A stretch of DNA of 64,000 nt from Haliscomenobacter sp965225875 (GTDB taxonomy: Bacteria; Bacteroidota; Bacteroidia; Chitinophagales; Saprospiraceae). Below the pieces are notes generated by a model that did no database searches, had not been told where the DNA came from, and saw only the letters and a program-made list of their open reading frames with translations. The position numbers were made by a program, and so were the translations under genes. Each line of letters starts with the position of its first letter. Within the stretch, counting starts at the first letter, position 1. Below, one piece after another: positions 1-8,820 of the stretch. Location of the stretch: the NCBI RefSeq assembly GCF_965225875.1, contig NZ_CBDDBS010000002.1, positions 744,001 to 808,000 of the forward strand, given 5' to 3'.

Positions 1-52
1 TGTATCCCCACCTCCTGCTGCAAGTAATCCTGATAGACACTGTTGTAATACC

Positions 53-3004
53 ATGAAAAAGACAACCCTGTTGCTATGCCTCAGCTTGAGTAGCCTGTTC
101 CTGGCCACTCGCTTTGCCGCTGCACAAACCCTCGTAGCCGACATCAACCCATTGGCCCGAGGATCCAATCCACATTTCATTCGTACTGCTCCCGGAGGTG
201 TAGTTTTTTTGGCCAATAGCGCGGATTATGGGCTGGAACTATTTTACAGTGATGGCACTGGGGCAGGGACCAAACTGATCCTTGATGCCGCAAAAGGCAC
301 GACCAGCGGCACTTACCTTTCCCTGGAAGTGATCAACGAACGGGCTTATTTTCTCACGCATCAAGGCACTACGGTAACCTTGTGGCGGTACAATTTTTTA
401 AATGGCCAATTACAAGCCCTGAAAGATTTTACGGGCATCAATGATGCTAATTTGGGCAATCATGGTTTGTTTACCCGTGCGGGAAGCGAAATTTTCTTTT
501 GGATCAAAGTGAACAATGGGGGCGAGTTGTGGAAAATTCGCGCCAATTCTACCCAGGTCGATTTGGTGACTAGCTTGCCCGAGTTGTTACAGCCGATTGA
601 GATGGGGAGTGTAGACAACACCCTGGTTTTTAGTAGTCGTCACTTTACGGGAACAGTACAATTGTGGAGCAGCAAAGGCACCAATGCCAGCACCCAATTG
701 CTCCAAGAATTTACAGGCAGCAACCCGATGGCGTCAGGCATGCGTTTGTACAAAGGAAAACTGCTGTTTATTGCTCGCGAAGGAGTTTATGGGCAGGAGA
801 TTTGGTCTACCGATGGCAACACGGCCAGTATATACCTGGATGTGTTGCCCGGATCAACGAGTAGCGCAGCACAACACCTGACGGTGAACGACCAGACGCT
901 TTTTTTTGTAGCCCATACCACCAACGGTGGCGCAGAGGTCTGGCGCAGCGATGGCACAACCAACGGCACACGCCCAACGGGTAATTACTTTTCCAGTGAA
1001 CAAAGTAGTAGCCAATTCCGCTCGGTACAGGCTTTTGATCGAGGGGTTTTTACCCTTGTGTACAACGATAGTATCCGCTCCGACGAACTTTGGTATTTTG
1101 ATGTGTTTGGCTCGCGTCAACTAAAGGTTAAAACATTGTCTGAGCCTGGCTACCTTGACGGAAAATTCCTGCAAGGGCTCGTTTCCGCCAATGTATTTTA
1201 TTTCATGGCCAGAGACGCTCAGCGGGGAACGGAATTGTGGGCGATCCGCAATACGGTACTAACGGCACCCCGATTGCTCAAAGATATTTATCCCGGTAAA
1301 GGTTCACCCGGCATTCGCAGCATGGCCGCAGCAAGTGGACGCTTGTTTTTTAATGCTGAAAATGAGCAGCAGGGCCAAGAGTTATGGATGAGCAATGGCA
1401 CGGATAAAACCAATCTGGTTAAGGTGTTGAACAGTACGAATGGCGACTCGAACCCGGGCAATTTTTTTGTACATCAAGGTTACCTTATTTTCAACGCCAC
1501 CCAACCTGCTACAGGACATGAACTATGGGTAAGCAAAGGACTTCCTTTTAGTACAGTGCTACTTGCTGACCTCAATCCTGGCCAGGGCAGTAGCTTCCCA
1601 ACTGGTTTTCTTCCCCTGAAAGACCTCAACTTTACTTTTGCTGCTACCAGTGAATCGGCTGGCCGGGAGTTGTGGCGCAGCATGGTATTTAACGAAAAAG
1701 GGGTTTTGGTTAAAGACTTAAACCCTGGAAATTTGTCAGGAGTGGTTTCAGTCAAAATGGGCAAACTCAAAGACAAGGTGCTTTTTGGCGGCCAAACGCC
1801 TGAACAAGGTAGTGAACTCTGGATCAGTGACGGCACCGATGCCGGAACCAAACTATTGAAAGACATTTGGCCAGGCGCAGCATCTTCTCAGCCTATTTTT
1901 TTTGGTGAAGCAGGCACCTTCGGTGATAGCATCCTCATTTTTAAAGCAGAGAATAGTAGTTCTGGGATAGAATTCTGGCGTACGAATGGTACGGCAGCCG
2001 GGACTTACCTGTTGGCTGATCTGAATCCAGGAATACTGGGTTCGGGCTATTTTCAAAACATCACCCGCATTGGCAGGTATGCGTATTTCAACATCATCGA
2101 CAACAACTACAACATCCAAACCTGGCGCAGCAATGGCACAAGCGTTGAGCTGGTCTATAATGGATACGGCGATCAATTCGTAGGCTACAAAGGAAAAATT
2201 CTGTTCAGCGGATATGCTCAACTTAGCGGACAGGAACTGTGGAGCTACGATACCCTGACCAAAGTGAGTAGTCTGGTACTGGACATTAACCTTGGGGTGA
2301 CCTCTTCCAGCCCGATCCATTTAAGGGCTTTTAATGGCCTGGTGTATTTCAGCGCTGACGATGGGACTTCTGGAAGAGAGTTGTGGAAAACCGATGGGAC
2401 TAAGGTTGGAACCAGCTTGGTACAGGACATCAATCCCGGTTTTGCGGGTAGTAACCCACAGGAATTGCTGGTAAATGGTTCATTTTTGTTCTTTAGTGCT
2501 GATGAACCTAACACGGGGCGGGAGCTGTGGTCTTTATCCTCCAGTGCGGGCGTAGCCAATTTGCTTTTTGACTTGAATCAGGGTAAAGCCTCCTCCAGCC
2601 CCAGCGAATTAACGATGTTCCACGATGAATTGTACTTCCGTGCCGATAATGGCAAGATTGGGCTGGAGCTCTGGAAAACAGCGATGCCGGATGTGGCTAC
2701 GTTTAATGAGCCAAGTGCCGATTTAGCACAACTGGCCGAACCAAAGCTGGCTAATGGCTTCAATGATCTACCCAAATTAACCCTTTATCCCAATCCAGGC
2801 ACGGATTATTTGCAGGTGCAAATGCCCTTGGATAACCTGAAATTGGAAGTGTACGATGGTCTGGGGCGGCGGGTTTTACCAGCGGTTTCCTTCAGCCAAA
2901 GTGGAGAAGTGACGCTGAAAAACTTGGTACCAGGACAATATTACCTAAAAGTATATGATGCGCAGCAAAAATTAGTGGCTGCTCAGGCTTTTCAGAAGCA
3001 ATAA
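53..3004 (+). CDS. ELW-repeat surface protein with T9SS C-terminal sorting domain
   Basis: This 983-residue protein starts with a clear signal peptide (residues 1-25, ending AAAQ). The body repeats a block of the form ELWxSDGTxxGTxLLxDixPG many times, for example near residues 295, 590 and 785; such blocks probably fold as a beta-propeller-like array. The last 75 residues begin LYPNPGTDYLQV and end in a short basic tail, the usual look of a type A sorting domain of the type IX secretion system. I infer export across the outer membrane and attachment to, or release from, the cell surface. The ligand is unknown. The gene stands alone, followed by two hairpins. The start is the first ATG ahead of the signal peptide. 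Confidence 0.85.
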   Translation: MKKTTLLLCLSLSSLFLATRFAAAQTLVADINPLARGSNPHFIRTAPGGVVFLANSADYGLELFYSDGTGAGTKLILDAAKGTTSGTYLSLEVINERAYFLTHQGTTVTLWRYNFLNGQLQALKDFTGINDANLGNHGLFTRAGSEIFFWIKVNNGGELWKIRANSTQVDLVTSLPELLQPIEMGSVDNTLVFSSRHFTGTVQLWSSKGTNASTQLLQEFTGSNPMASGMRLYKGKLLFIAREGVYGQEIWSTDGNTASIYLDVLPGSTSSAAQHLTVNDQTLFFVAHTTNGGAEVWRSDGTTNGTRPTGNYFSSEQSSSQFRSVQAFDRGVFTLVYNDSIRSDELWYFDVFGSRQLKVKTLSEPGYLDGKFLQGLVSANVFYFMARDAQRGTELWAIRNTVLTAPRLLKDIYPGKGSPGIRSMAAASGRLFFNAENEQQGQELWMSNGTDKTNLVKVLNSTNGDSNPGNFFVHQGYLIFNATQPATGHELWVSKGLPFSTVLLADLNPGQGSSFPTGFLPLKDLNFTFAATSESAGRELWRSMVFNEKGVLVKDLNPGNLSGVVSVKMGKLKDKVLFGGQTPEQGSELWISDGTDAGTKLLKDIWPGAASSQPIFFGEAGTFGDSILIFKAENSSSGIEFWRTNGTAAGTYLLADLNPGILGSGYFQNITRIGRYAYFNIIDNNYNIQTWRSNGTSVELVYNGYGDQFVGYKGKILFSGYAQLSGQELWSYDTLTKVSSLVLDINLGVTSSSPIHLRAFNGLVYFSADDGTSGRELWKTDGTKVGTSLVQDINPGFAGSNPQELLVNGSFLFFSADEPNTGRELWSLSSSAGVANLLFDLNQGKASSSPSELTMFHDELYFRADNGKIGLELWKTAMPDVATFNEPSADLAQLAEPKLANGFNDLPKLTLYPNPGTDYLQVQMPLDNLKLEVYDGLGRRVLPAVSFSQSGEVTLKNLVPGQYYLKVYDAQQKLVAAQAFQKQ

Positions 3005-3028
3005 ATTTTTAGCAAAACTTTAGTATGC

Positions 3029-3057
3029 CTTTTCAAAAGGTTCGACCTTTTGAAAAG
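3029..3057. terminator. Perfect hairpin after the ELW-repeat gene
   Basis: A 13-bp perfect stem (CTTTTCAAAAGGT and its complement) closes on a TCG loop, 25 bases after the stop codon. It can act as a terminator in either direction, although it has no long T tract. A second hairpin follows at 3087. Confidence 0.55.
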
Positions 3058-3086
3058 TTCTTTAGCGCAAGATTGTGCGGGCAGAA

Positions 3087-3115
3087 CCCCTCGAAAGTCT
3101 GAAACTTTCGAGGGG
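3087..3115. repeat. Second hairpin, CCCCTCGAAAGT type
   Basis: A 12-bp perfect stem (CCCCTCGAAAGT with its complement) and a 5-base loop. It resembles the hairpin at 6422-6452 in style (C-rich outer stem, CGAA inner part), so it may be a small repeat family used at gene ends. Confidence 0.5.
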
Positions 3116-3189
3116 GGAGCTTAGCCTCGTGCTTTGCCTTCTGGTATACACAATCATCAAATCTTACCTCATCTTCCAATCCCAAAACC

Positions 3190-4377
3190 ATGAGAATTGT
3201 ATTGTTCCTCACTCTTTGTATGCTGCCCAGCATTTCGGCCTTTACCCAAACTGGCAATAACTTTCAAGCAGGCCAATTGGTGTTGAAAAACGGTGAAACC
3301 AAAGCAGGGTTGATCTTTGCACAATTCCAAAACAGCAAGCCCTTACGTTTCAAAAGCACAGAAAACGCTTCAGAAAGCAGTTTTGAACTGAGTCAAATCA
3401 AAGAAGTACGCATTGGCAGCCAGGAGCGTTACATACCTTATTGTGCTACGGAGACAAACTGTCAATGGCTAACAAACTTATTGGAATGCAAGGTCAATTT
3501 GTACCGCAGTGCCAGTGAAACAAGCTTGTACTATCTGGAAGAAGAAGGTACTTTTTATGCCATTAAATTGACCACCTTAGCCGGTGTAGTCAATGCCCTG
3601 CAAAACAAGTGTTCCAGTTTTAAAGCGCAAAACAAACAGTACCGCTTCACCACCAACTCCTTGATCGAAATGACGGGGGATTATTGCCAGTGCAAATATC
3701 CTGACCAAAACAAAGCTAGCACAGAGCCTAAAACCTACCAGGAAAAAACGGCCAAACTTTATCTGGGTTTGCAGTTGGGTTTGAATCAGGGTTCAACGGG
3801 AATGGAAGAAAACCTTTTCCCGGAGCGTTATTTTAAAGGCGGTGGTTTTCGCGATCAGGTGGGTGTTAGCTTTGGTATCCCTGCTGAATTGCAAATAGGC
3901 AAACATGTAGCCATTCAAACCGGCTTACATTTGTTCCAACGCAGCACGCTCCGAGATTCGGTGAACATCAATTTTACTTATGCCGAGTATTTTAATCAAA
4001 TCAAATTTTCACTGACTTATTTGGATATTCCTCTAATGGTGCAGTACCGTTTTGGGCCCGAAAAGCTGCAACCCTTTGTACAGGTGGGTGCACAGATTGG
4101 AGTACCACTTTCGCGCAAGTTTATCCATACACCTTATGATCCGAACCTGGATTATGAAACGCCCTTCCACGTTTTTCAGGCGATGGGTACGGGCTTAAGG
4201 GCAGGAATTGGGGTGAATAAGTCCTTGAATAACAAGATAAAATTGCAATTATTGGGACAGTACATCCGCTTTTCTACCTTTTTTGAACATACCATACCTG
4301 CATTTATTGATGGGGACCAGATTAACTCCTCGGTGTTTCAAATCTCGGGGGGATTGATGTGGAGGATGGGTAAATAA
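3190..4377 (+). CDS. Outer-membrane beta-barrel protein (PorT/OMP_b-brl type)
   Basis: The 395-residue product has a signal peptide (residues 1-20, ending AFTQ). Residues 20-180 form a cysteine-containing N-terminal part with several C pairs (YCATETNC, DYCQCKYP). Residues 188-395 show the alternating pattern of an outer-membrane beta-barrel: KLYLGLQLGLNQG, VSFGIPAELQIGKHVAIQTGL, YLDIPLMVQYRFG and a final strand SSVFQISGGLMWRMGK. This matches the PorT/outer membrane beta-barrel families common in Bacteroidota. Function is unknown. The cysteine-rich N-terminal part may be a ligand-binding or disulfide-stabilised domain. Start chosen at the ATG that opens the signal peptide. Confidence 0.75.
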   Translation: MRIVLFLTLCMLPSISAFTQTGNNFQAGQLVLKNGETKAGLIFAQFQNSKPLRFKSTENASESSFELSQIKEVRIGSQERYIPYCATETNCQWLTNLLECKVNLYRSASETSLYYLEEEGTFYAIKLTTLAGVVNALQNKCSSFKAQNKQYRFTTNSLIEMTGDYCQCKYPDQNKASTEPKTYQEKTAKLYLGLQLGLNQGSTGMEENLFPERYFKGGGFRDQVGVSFGIPAELQIGKHVAIQTGLHLFQRSTLRDSVNINFTYAEYFNQIKFSLTYLDIPLMVQYRFGPEKLQPFVQVGAQIGVPLSRKFIHTPYDPNLDYETPFHVFQAMGTGLRAGIGVNKSLNNKIKLQLLGQYIRFSTFFEHTIPAFIDGDQINSSVFQISGGLMWRMGK

Positions 4378-4468
4378 AGGAGCTGGATGCTTATTTACGG
4401 TGTGTTGGGAGTACAAGATTTTTAAACCAGGCATATTGATCATGATTTGATTTTTATAACTTTGCCCC

Positions 4469-5374
4469 ATGAACAAGACTGAAAGCATCGAAGACTTTTA
4501 CCGCAACAAACTCCAATGGATGCCCGATAACCTCAAAAAAGGCTTAGGGCATTTCAATGTATTTAAGCTGGATGACTTTAATGGTCCGCAGGCTAAACCC
4601 ATGCCTTACAACCGCAGGGATTTTTTCAAAATCAGTTTCATCCTAGGCGGAAACCGCGCCCACTACGCCGATAAAGTAGTGGAAACGAATGGGCCCACCC
4701 TACTTTTTGCCAACCCACAAATCCCTTACAATTGGGAGCCACTACAAAGCACCTATTCAGGGCATTTTTGCATTTTCACCGAGGCATTTTTCACCAACTT
4801 TGGCAACATCAAGGACTATCCCGTTTTTCAACCGGGAGGTACTCCCCTATTCCAATTAACTGAAGATCAAATCGAGCCAATCCGCCTGATTTTCCTGCAA
4901 ATGCACGAGGAAATGGCCTCCGATTTTCAATACAAATACGATGTGATGCGCACTTTGGTGCTACAATTGGTACACCTGGCGCTTAAGTTACAACCTGCAC
5001 AGATTTCGGTGTATGAAGCTTCCAATGCGTCGACGCGGATCTCTGCCATGTTTACCGAATTACTGGAGCGGCAGTTCCCCATTGAGGCCAATAGGCAACA
5101 AATTGCCTTCCGTTCACCCAATGATTTTGCCACCCAATTGGCCGTGCACGTCAATCACCTCAATCGTGCCTTGAAAGAAACCACCGGTAAAACCACTTCC
5201 CAAATCATTGCTGAACGAGTGATACAGGAAGCCAAAATGTTGCTGATGCACACCAACTGGAACATCGGTGAAATTGCCTGGAGCCTGGGTTTTGAGGAAC
5301 CTCCCCATTTCATCAATTTTTTCAAAAAACAGGTAGAGCTTACGCCTAAAACCTTCCGTGAATTGTCCAATTAA
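4469..5374 (+). CDS. AraC family transcriptional regulator
   Basis: A 301-residue protein. Residues 1-170 look like the cupin-type sensing domain (PTLLFANPQIPYNWEP, then GHFCIFTEAFF). Residues 205-300 hold the two helix-turn-helix units of AraC proteins, with the typical second unit NIGEIAWSLGFEEPPHFINFFKKQVELTPKTFR. It probably binds DNA as a dimer and reacts to a small molecule. The downstream short-chain dehydrogenase on the same strand is a plausible target, a pairing often seen in Bacteroidota, although a 260-base spacer with a very long hairpin separates them. A TAACTTTG box lies only 5 bases before the ATG, so the mRNA may be nearly leaderless. Confidence 0.85.
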   Translation: MNKTESIEDFYRNKLQWMPDNLKKGLGHFNVFKLDDFNGPQAKPMPYNRRDFFKISFILGGNRAHYADKVVETNGPTLLFANPQIPYNWEPLQSTYSGHFCIFTEAFFTNFGNIKDYPVFQPGGTPLFQLTEDQIEPIRLIFLQMHEEMASDFQYKYDVMRTLVLQLVHLALKLQPAQISVYEASNASTRISAMFTELLERQFPIEANRQQIAFRSPNDFATQLAVHVNHLNRALKETTGKTTSQIIAERVIQEAKMLLMHTNWNIGEIAWSLGFEEPPHFINFFKKQVELTPKTFRELSN

Positions 5375-5461
5375 TTCCCTCTTGTTTGATTTTTGCAGTT
5401 ATTGGTTTGATTTCAGCATTTCCTGACATACCAGAAGCCTATAGTTTTGTGGTATCATTCA

Positions 5462-5621
5462 GCGCTTGTATAAGTTTTTTGTTCGGAAGCGAAAACGAGG
5501 CCATTTTTACCCAAATGAGGCACGAAAAGCGGAGTTTAGCAGCGCTAAATGAGCATTTTCGGAACGAAATTTGGGTAAAAATGGGCCGTTTGTAGCCCGA
5601 ACAAAAAACTTATACAAGCGC
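5462..5621. repeat. Long nested inverted repeat between AraC and SDR genes
   Basis: Outer arms 5462-5486 and 5597-5621 are perfect 25-base complements (GCGCTTGTATAAGTTTTTTG...). Inside, 5501-5516 and 5569-5584 are again perfect 16-base complements (CCATTTTTACCCAAAT), and the centre (GAGTTTAGCAGCGCTAAAT) pairs as well. The whole 160 bases can fold into a single extended hairpin. It may be a non-autonomous mobile palindrome or a terminator/regulatory RNA in front of the SDR gene. No real gene is present in this gap. Confidence 0.75.
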
Positions 5622-5637
5622 CCAAACAACCCAAACA

Positions 5638-6402
5638 ATGATATCCAATTCAAAAATTGCGCTGATCACGGGCGGTAGCCGTGGACTCGGCAAGGAGATG
5701 GCTTTGCGTATTGCTGAAAAAGGCCTGGATGTAGTGCTAACTTACAACAGCAAACAAGACGAAGCGCAAGCGGTGGTACAACAAATCGAAGCACTGGGGC
5801 AAAAAGCAGCAGCTTTACAGCTCAATGTAGGCCAGGTCGGTACTTTTAACTCCTTTTATGCCAACCTACAGCAAGTATTACAAACACACTTTGGCACGGA
5901 TAAAATCGACTTTTTGGTAAACAATGCGGGCATCGGTATTCATGCCGCTTTTGCAGAAACCACCGAAGAGCAGTTTGATGAACTCCTGAACATCCATTTT
6001 AAGGGCAGCTTTTTTATGGCGCAAAAGGCACTGCCCTTGATGAATGACGGAGGTGGAATCGTCAACATTTCTACTGGACTGGCGCGTTTTTCATTCCCCG
6101 GATACGCAGCCTATGCTTCGATGAAAGGTGCCATTGAAACCTTGACCAAATACCAGGCCAACGAACTAGGTGCCAGGGGTATTCGTGTCAATGTAGTTGC
6201 TCCAGGAGCCATTGAAACTGATTTTGGTGGAGGAGCGGTCCGGGACAATGCGGCTTTAAACGCTCAGGTTGCATCAATGACTGCTCTTGGCCGGGTAGGT
6301 TTACCAGAAGATATTGGCGGAGTGGTGGCTTTTCTGTGTACGGATGAAGCGCGTTGGATGAATGCGCAGCGGATTGAGTTGTCGGGTGGGATGATGTTGT
6401 AG
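5638..6402 (+). CDS. Short-chain dehydrogenase/reductase (SDR)
   Basis: A classical SDR of 254 residues. It has the nucleotide-binding motif TGGSRGLG (residues 10-17), the NNAG motif near residue 98, the catalytic serine in IVNISTG, and the YxxxK pair in YASMK. The C-terminal part includes GRVGLPEDIGGVVAFLCTDEA, typical of FabG-like enzymes. It reduces or oxidises a carbonyl/alcohol using NAD(P)H in the cytoplasm; the substrate is unknown. Its position after an AraC regulator suggests an inducible detoxification or catabolic role (inference). Confidence 0.88.
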   Translation: MISNSKIALITGGSRGLGKEMALRIAEKGLDVVLTYNSKQDEAQAVVQQIEALGQKAAALQLNVGQVGTFNSFYANLQQVLQTHFGTDKIDFLVNNAGIGIHAAFAETTEEQFDELLNIHFKGSFFMAQKALPLMNDGGGIVNISTGLARFSFPGYAAYASMKGAIETLTKYQANELGARGIRVNVVAPGAIETDFGGGAVRDNAALNAQVASMTALGRVGLPEDIGGVVAFLCTDEARWMNAQRIELSGGMML

Positions 6403-6421
6403 AAATTGGTGCTTTAATTGA

Positions 6422-6452
6422 CCTCCCCGAAGGTATTGAACCTTCGGGGAGG
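6422..6452. terminator. Hairpin between convergent SDR and oxidoreductase genes
   Basis: A 13-bp perfect stem (CCTCCCCGAAGGT and complement) with a 5-base loop, followed by GGGGTTTT. It sits 20 bases after the SDR stop and 50 bases before the end of the convergent gene, so it may serve both as a terminator. Confidence 0.65.
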
Positions 6453-6504
6453 GGTTTTGGAATTGGTGTGCAACATCCAAATTTTCAGGTTATTGGCAAT
6501 CAAA

Positions 6505-7875
6505 TTACACCTTCGTCGGATCAGGATGCACCCAAGGCTTCCGATACGGCCTTGCCAGCAATGCCGTAGCTTCTTTATCCCCCACCACAATCCGTTTTTT
6601 GGGATCATAGGTCAATTTCCGGCCCGTTTCCATCGCAATATTGGCCAGAATACAACTCGCTGTAGATATATGCCCTTCTTCAATATCGGCCACTGGGCGG
6701 CCTTTTTTATCAATGGCTTCCAGGAAATTGAGCATGTGCAGACGAGTAGCCGGAGCTGCATTTAGCTCAATGCGTTCTTCAGTCAGATCTTCCGGGTATT
6801 TTTCTTTTTCATAAACAACGTCCTTATGAATCTTTGGAGCTTTATCATCCACCGGGATAAAATCGTAACGCATGGTGCTGGCGATCAAGGTGCCTTTTTC
6901 CCCATACAACGTGAATGACCAGGGATACTCGGGGTTAGGTGGCGTGCCCCAGGTACGGTGCTGCCATACGCAGTCGAGTTCATCAAATTTGAAAATGGCG
7001 GTTTGCGTATCGGCGATATTGGATTTGCCTTCTTTTTGTACCAGAATTCCACCACTGGATTCGATGGATTTTGGCCAGCCTAATTTGAGCATCCAGCGCA
7101 CCGTGTCCAACATGTGCACACACATATCCCCCATGATGCCGTTGCCGTACTCCTTGAAGGTGCGCCACCAGCGGATGTGGGGCAGGCCGTCGTAGGGGCG
7201 CATGGGCGCGGGGCCGGTCCACATTTCGTAATCGAGGAAGTCGGGAACGGGTTGTACGGGCGGGTTTCCGTTGTTGCGCATGTGGAAGTAGCAGCACATC
7301 TCTACGTGGGACACCTTGCCGAGTAGGCCGGCGTCGACGATGTTGGTTTTGGCGTCGATCAGGTGGGGGGTGCTTTTGCGTTGGGTACCTACCTGCACCA
7401 CTTTGTTGTACTTGCGTGCTGCTGCCAGCATGGCTTCACCCTCCATGACGTCTACACTGATCGGTTTTTGTACGTATACGTTCACCCCAGCTTTTACAGC
7501 TTCAATGGTTTGGAGGGCATGCCAGTGGTCGGGGGTGCCGATGAGTACGATGTCGAGCTGATTTTCGGCGAGCAGCTTGCGATAATCGTTGTACAATTTG
7601 GGGACTTTGCCCGATTTTTGGCGTTGACTCACCAGTTGGCCAGCAGCAGTCAGCATGTTTTTATCTACATCACAAAGGGCGATTACCTCTACAGGCACGA
7701 CCTGAATCAGGCGAAATAAATCACTTTTGCCGTACCAACCTGTACCAATCAAGGCGACCCTCAGCGGGGCGAGGGGATTGATCAAGTCGATGCCGTATAA
7801 ACCCAACGTATTGAGGGCTAAAGCGGCAGTGGCACCTTTTAAAAAACGGCGGCGATTGATGTTGAAACTTTCCAT
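6505..7875 (-). CDS. Gfo/Idh/MocA family oxidoreductase with Tat-like signal
   Basis: A 456-residue protein. It begins with a twin-arginine-like signal (NRRRFLKG at residues 7-14, then a hydrophobic stretch), so export by Tat is likely. A Rossmann fold follows (ALIGTGWYGKS near residue 40; VALCDVD strand end). The lysine motif of the family, normally EKP, appears as QKP in YVQKPIS. The C-terminal domain has GIMGDMCVHMLDTVRW, where H and D are the usual catalytic neighbours. Such exported proteins in Bacteroidota act on sugars or glycosides with a tightly bound NAD. It lies upstream of a rhamnosidase on the same strand, separated by a DUF2199 gene, so a role in glycan use is plausible. Confidence 0.85.
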   Translation of the reverse strand: MESFNINRRRFLKGATAALALNTLGLYGIDLINPLAPLRVALIGTGWYGKSDLFRLIQVVPVEVIALCDVDKNMLTAAGQLVSQRQKSGKVPKLYNDYRKLLAENQLDIVLIGTPDHWHALQTIEAVKAGVNVYVQKPISVDVMEGEAMLAAARKYNKVVQVGTQRKSTPHLIDAKTNIVDAGLLGKVSHVEMCCYFHMRNNGNPPVQPVPDFLDYEMWTGPAPMRPYDGLPHIRWWRTFKEYGNGIMGDMCVHMLDTVRWMLKLGWPKSIESSGGILVQKEGKSNIADTQTAIFKFDELDCVWQHRTWGTPPNPEYPWSFTLYGEKGTLIASTMRYDFIPVDDKAPKIHKDVVYEKEKYPEDLTEERIELNAAPATRLHMLNFLEAIDKKGRPVADIEEGHISTASCILANIAMETGRKLTYDPKKRIVVGDKEATALLARPYRKPWVHPDPTKV

Positions 7876-7985
7876 GTAGGTGTAGGATTGAGGGTTGAAA
7901 CCAGAAATAGCTTGCGATCAATTGTGAGAGGTAAAGTAGGGAAAAATTTGGCGATTGAGAAAAAGGGCAGGAAAAAATACAGGAT

Positions 7986-8501
7986 TTAGTTGGGATTTTG
8001 ACCACGATTGAACATCATTTGAATGCGCAGTTCGGCTTCAGCCTTCGTAATGCCAGCATAATAGTCCTCAACAAAAGGGTGCTCAAAATCGGGACGAGGC
8101 ACAATTTCCGGGCGCTGGTTATCTGGACGGGTATTCACAAGGCAGGGAATATAATCCTTAAAAGTATAATCCGGTAGTTTGTTGCTCAACCAGCCAAAGT
8201 ATTGGACTTGGTGATTTGGATTGTCAAAATTGTCGTTGTAATCCTGGAAACTTTTTTCGCTCAGACTTACCCAAACGCCGTATTCCAAATCAGAGCAATG
8301 GTCCTTGACTTTTTGAGTCATTACGACTCGAATAAAGCGATCCGTTTGATCAGGATATTCAATGACGCAGAAATCACTGTTTAAAAAGGCAATGTTTTCT
8401 TTTTCTTCAGCGGAAAGATGGACGTAGCTGTCGGGGGCGCGGAAGGCGAGGGCTGGCCAGGAGTCGTGGGTTTCGCCGCAGGAGGGGCAGGTGTAGGTCA
8501 T
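7986..8501 (-). CDS. DUF2199 domain protein
   Basis: A 171-residue soluble protein. It opens with a CPxC zinc-ribbon-like pair (YTCPSCGETH) and continues with the conserved DUF2199 blocks (WPALAFRAPDSY, LNSDFCVIEYP, YGVWVSLSEKSF, YFGWLSNKLPDY). The function of the family is not known to me. The gene has no obvious operon partner: 110 bases separate it from the oxidoreductase gene downstream, and a long palindrome lies upstream. Start at the ATG two residues before the zinc-ribbon pair. Confidence 0.8.
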   Translation of the reverse strand: MTYTCPSCGETHDSWPALAFRAPDSYVHLSAEEKENIAFLNSDFCVIEYPDQTDRFIRVVMTQKVKDHCSDLEYGVWVSLSEKSFQDYNDNFDNPNHQVQYFGWLSNKLPDYTFKDYIPCLVNTRPDNQRPEIVPRPDFEHPFVEDYYAGITKAEAELRIQMMFNRGQNPN

Positions 8502-8640
8502 AAGGGTTTGATGAATGTTTGCATTTTTTCTCTTGCAATGTCGGCATTTCTGAAAAAATATGCAAGAATGAAAATTTGGAAATCAGGGTATTGATCATTC
8601 TCCAAATAGAGTAAAAAAATTTGATTATCAATTAATTAAT

Positions 8641-8792
8641 GTTTTTTTGAGTGACGAGTTTTGAATACATGACATACGAGTTTTGAAGTGGGCTACCGCA
8701 GCGACTTAGACCAAGGCTGTGTCCAAGCCGCTGCGGTAGCGCACTTCAAAACTCATGTACTCATGTATTCTGAACTCGTAACTCGAAAAACC
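8641..8792. repeat. 152-base imperfect inverted repeat
   Basis: The two arms of about 67 bases (8641-8707 and 8726-8792) match in inverted orientation with only a few mismatches; the core reads GTTTTGAAGTG.GCTACCGCAGCG. Direct repetition of GAGTTTTGAA is also seen within each arm. It fills the gap between the DUF2199 gene and the end of the rhamnosidase gene, and no coding potential is seen. It looks like a palindromic, non-autonomous repeat element. Confidence 0.75.
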
Positions 8793-8820
8793 TTTTGGTG
8801 TATGCACCCAAGACAATACC

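Noticed and set aside
5386..5595. 69-residue open frame between AraC and SDR genes
   Set aside because: It lies almost wholly in the 160-base hairpin and has no protein-like features beyond a chance hydrophobic stretch.
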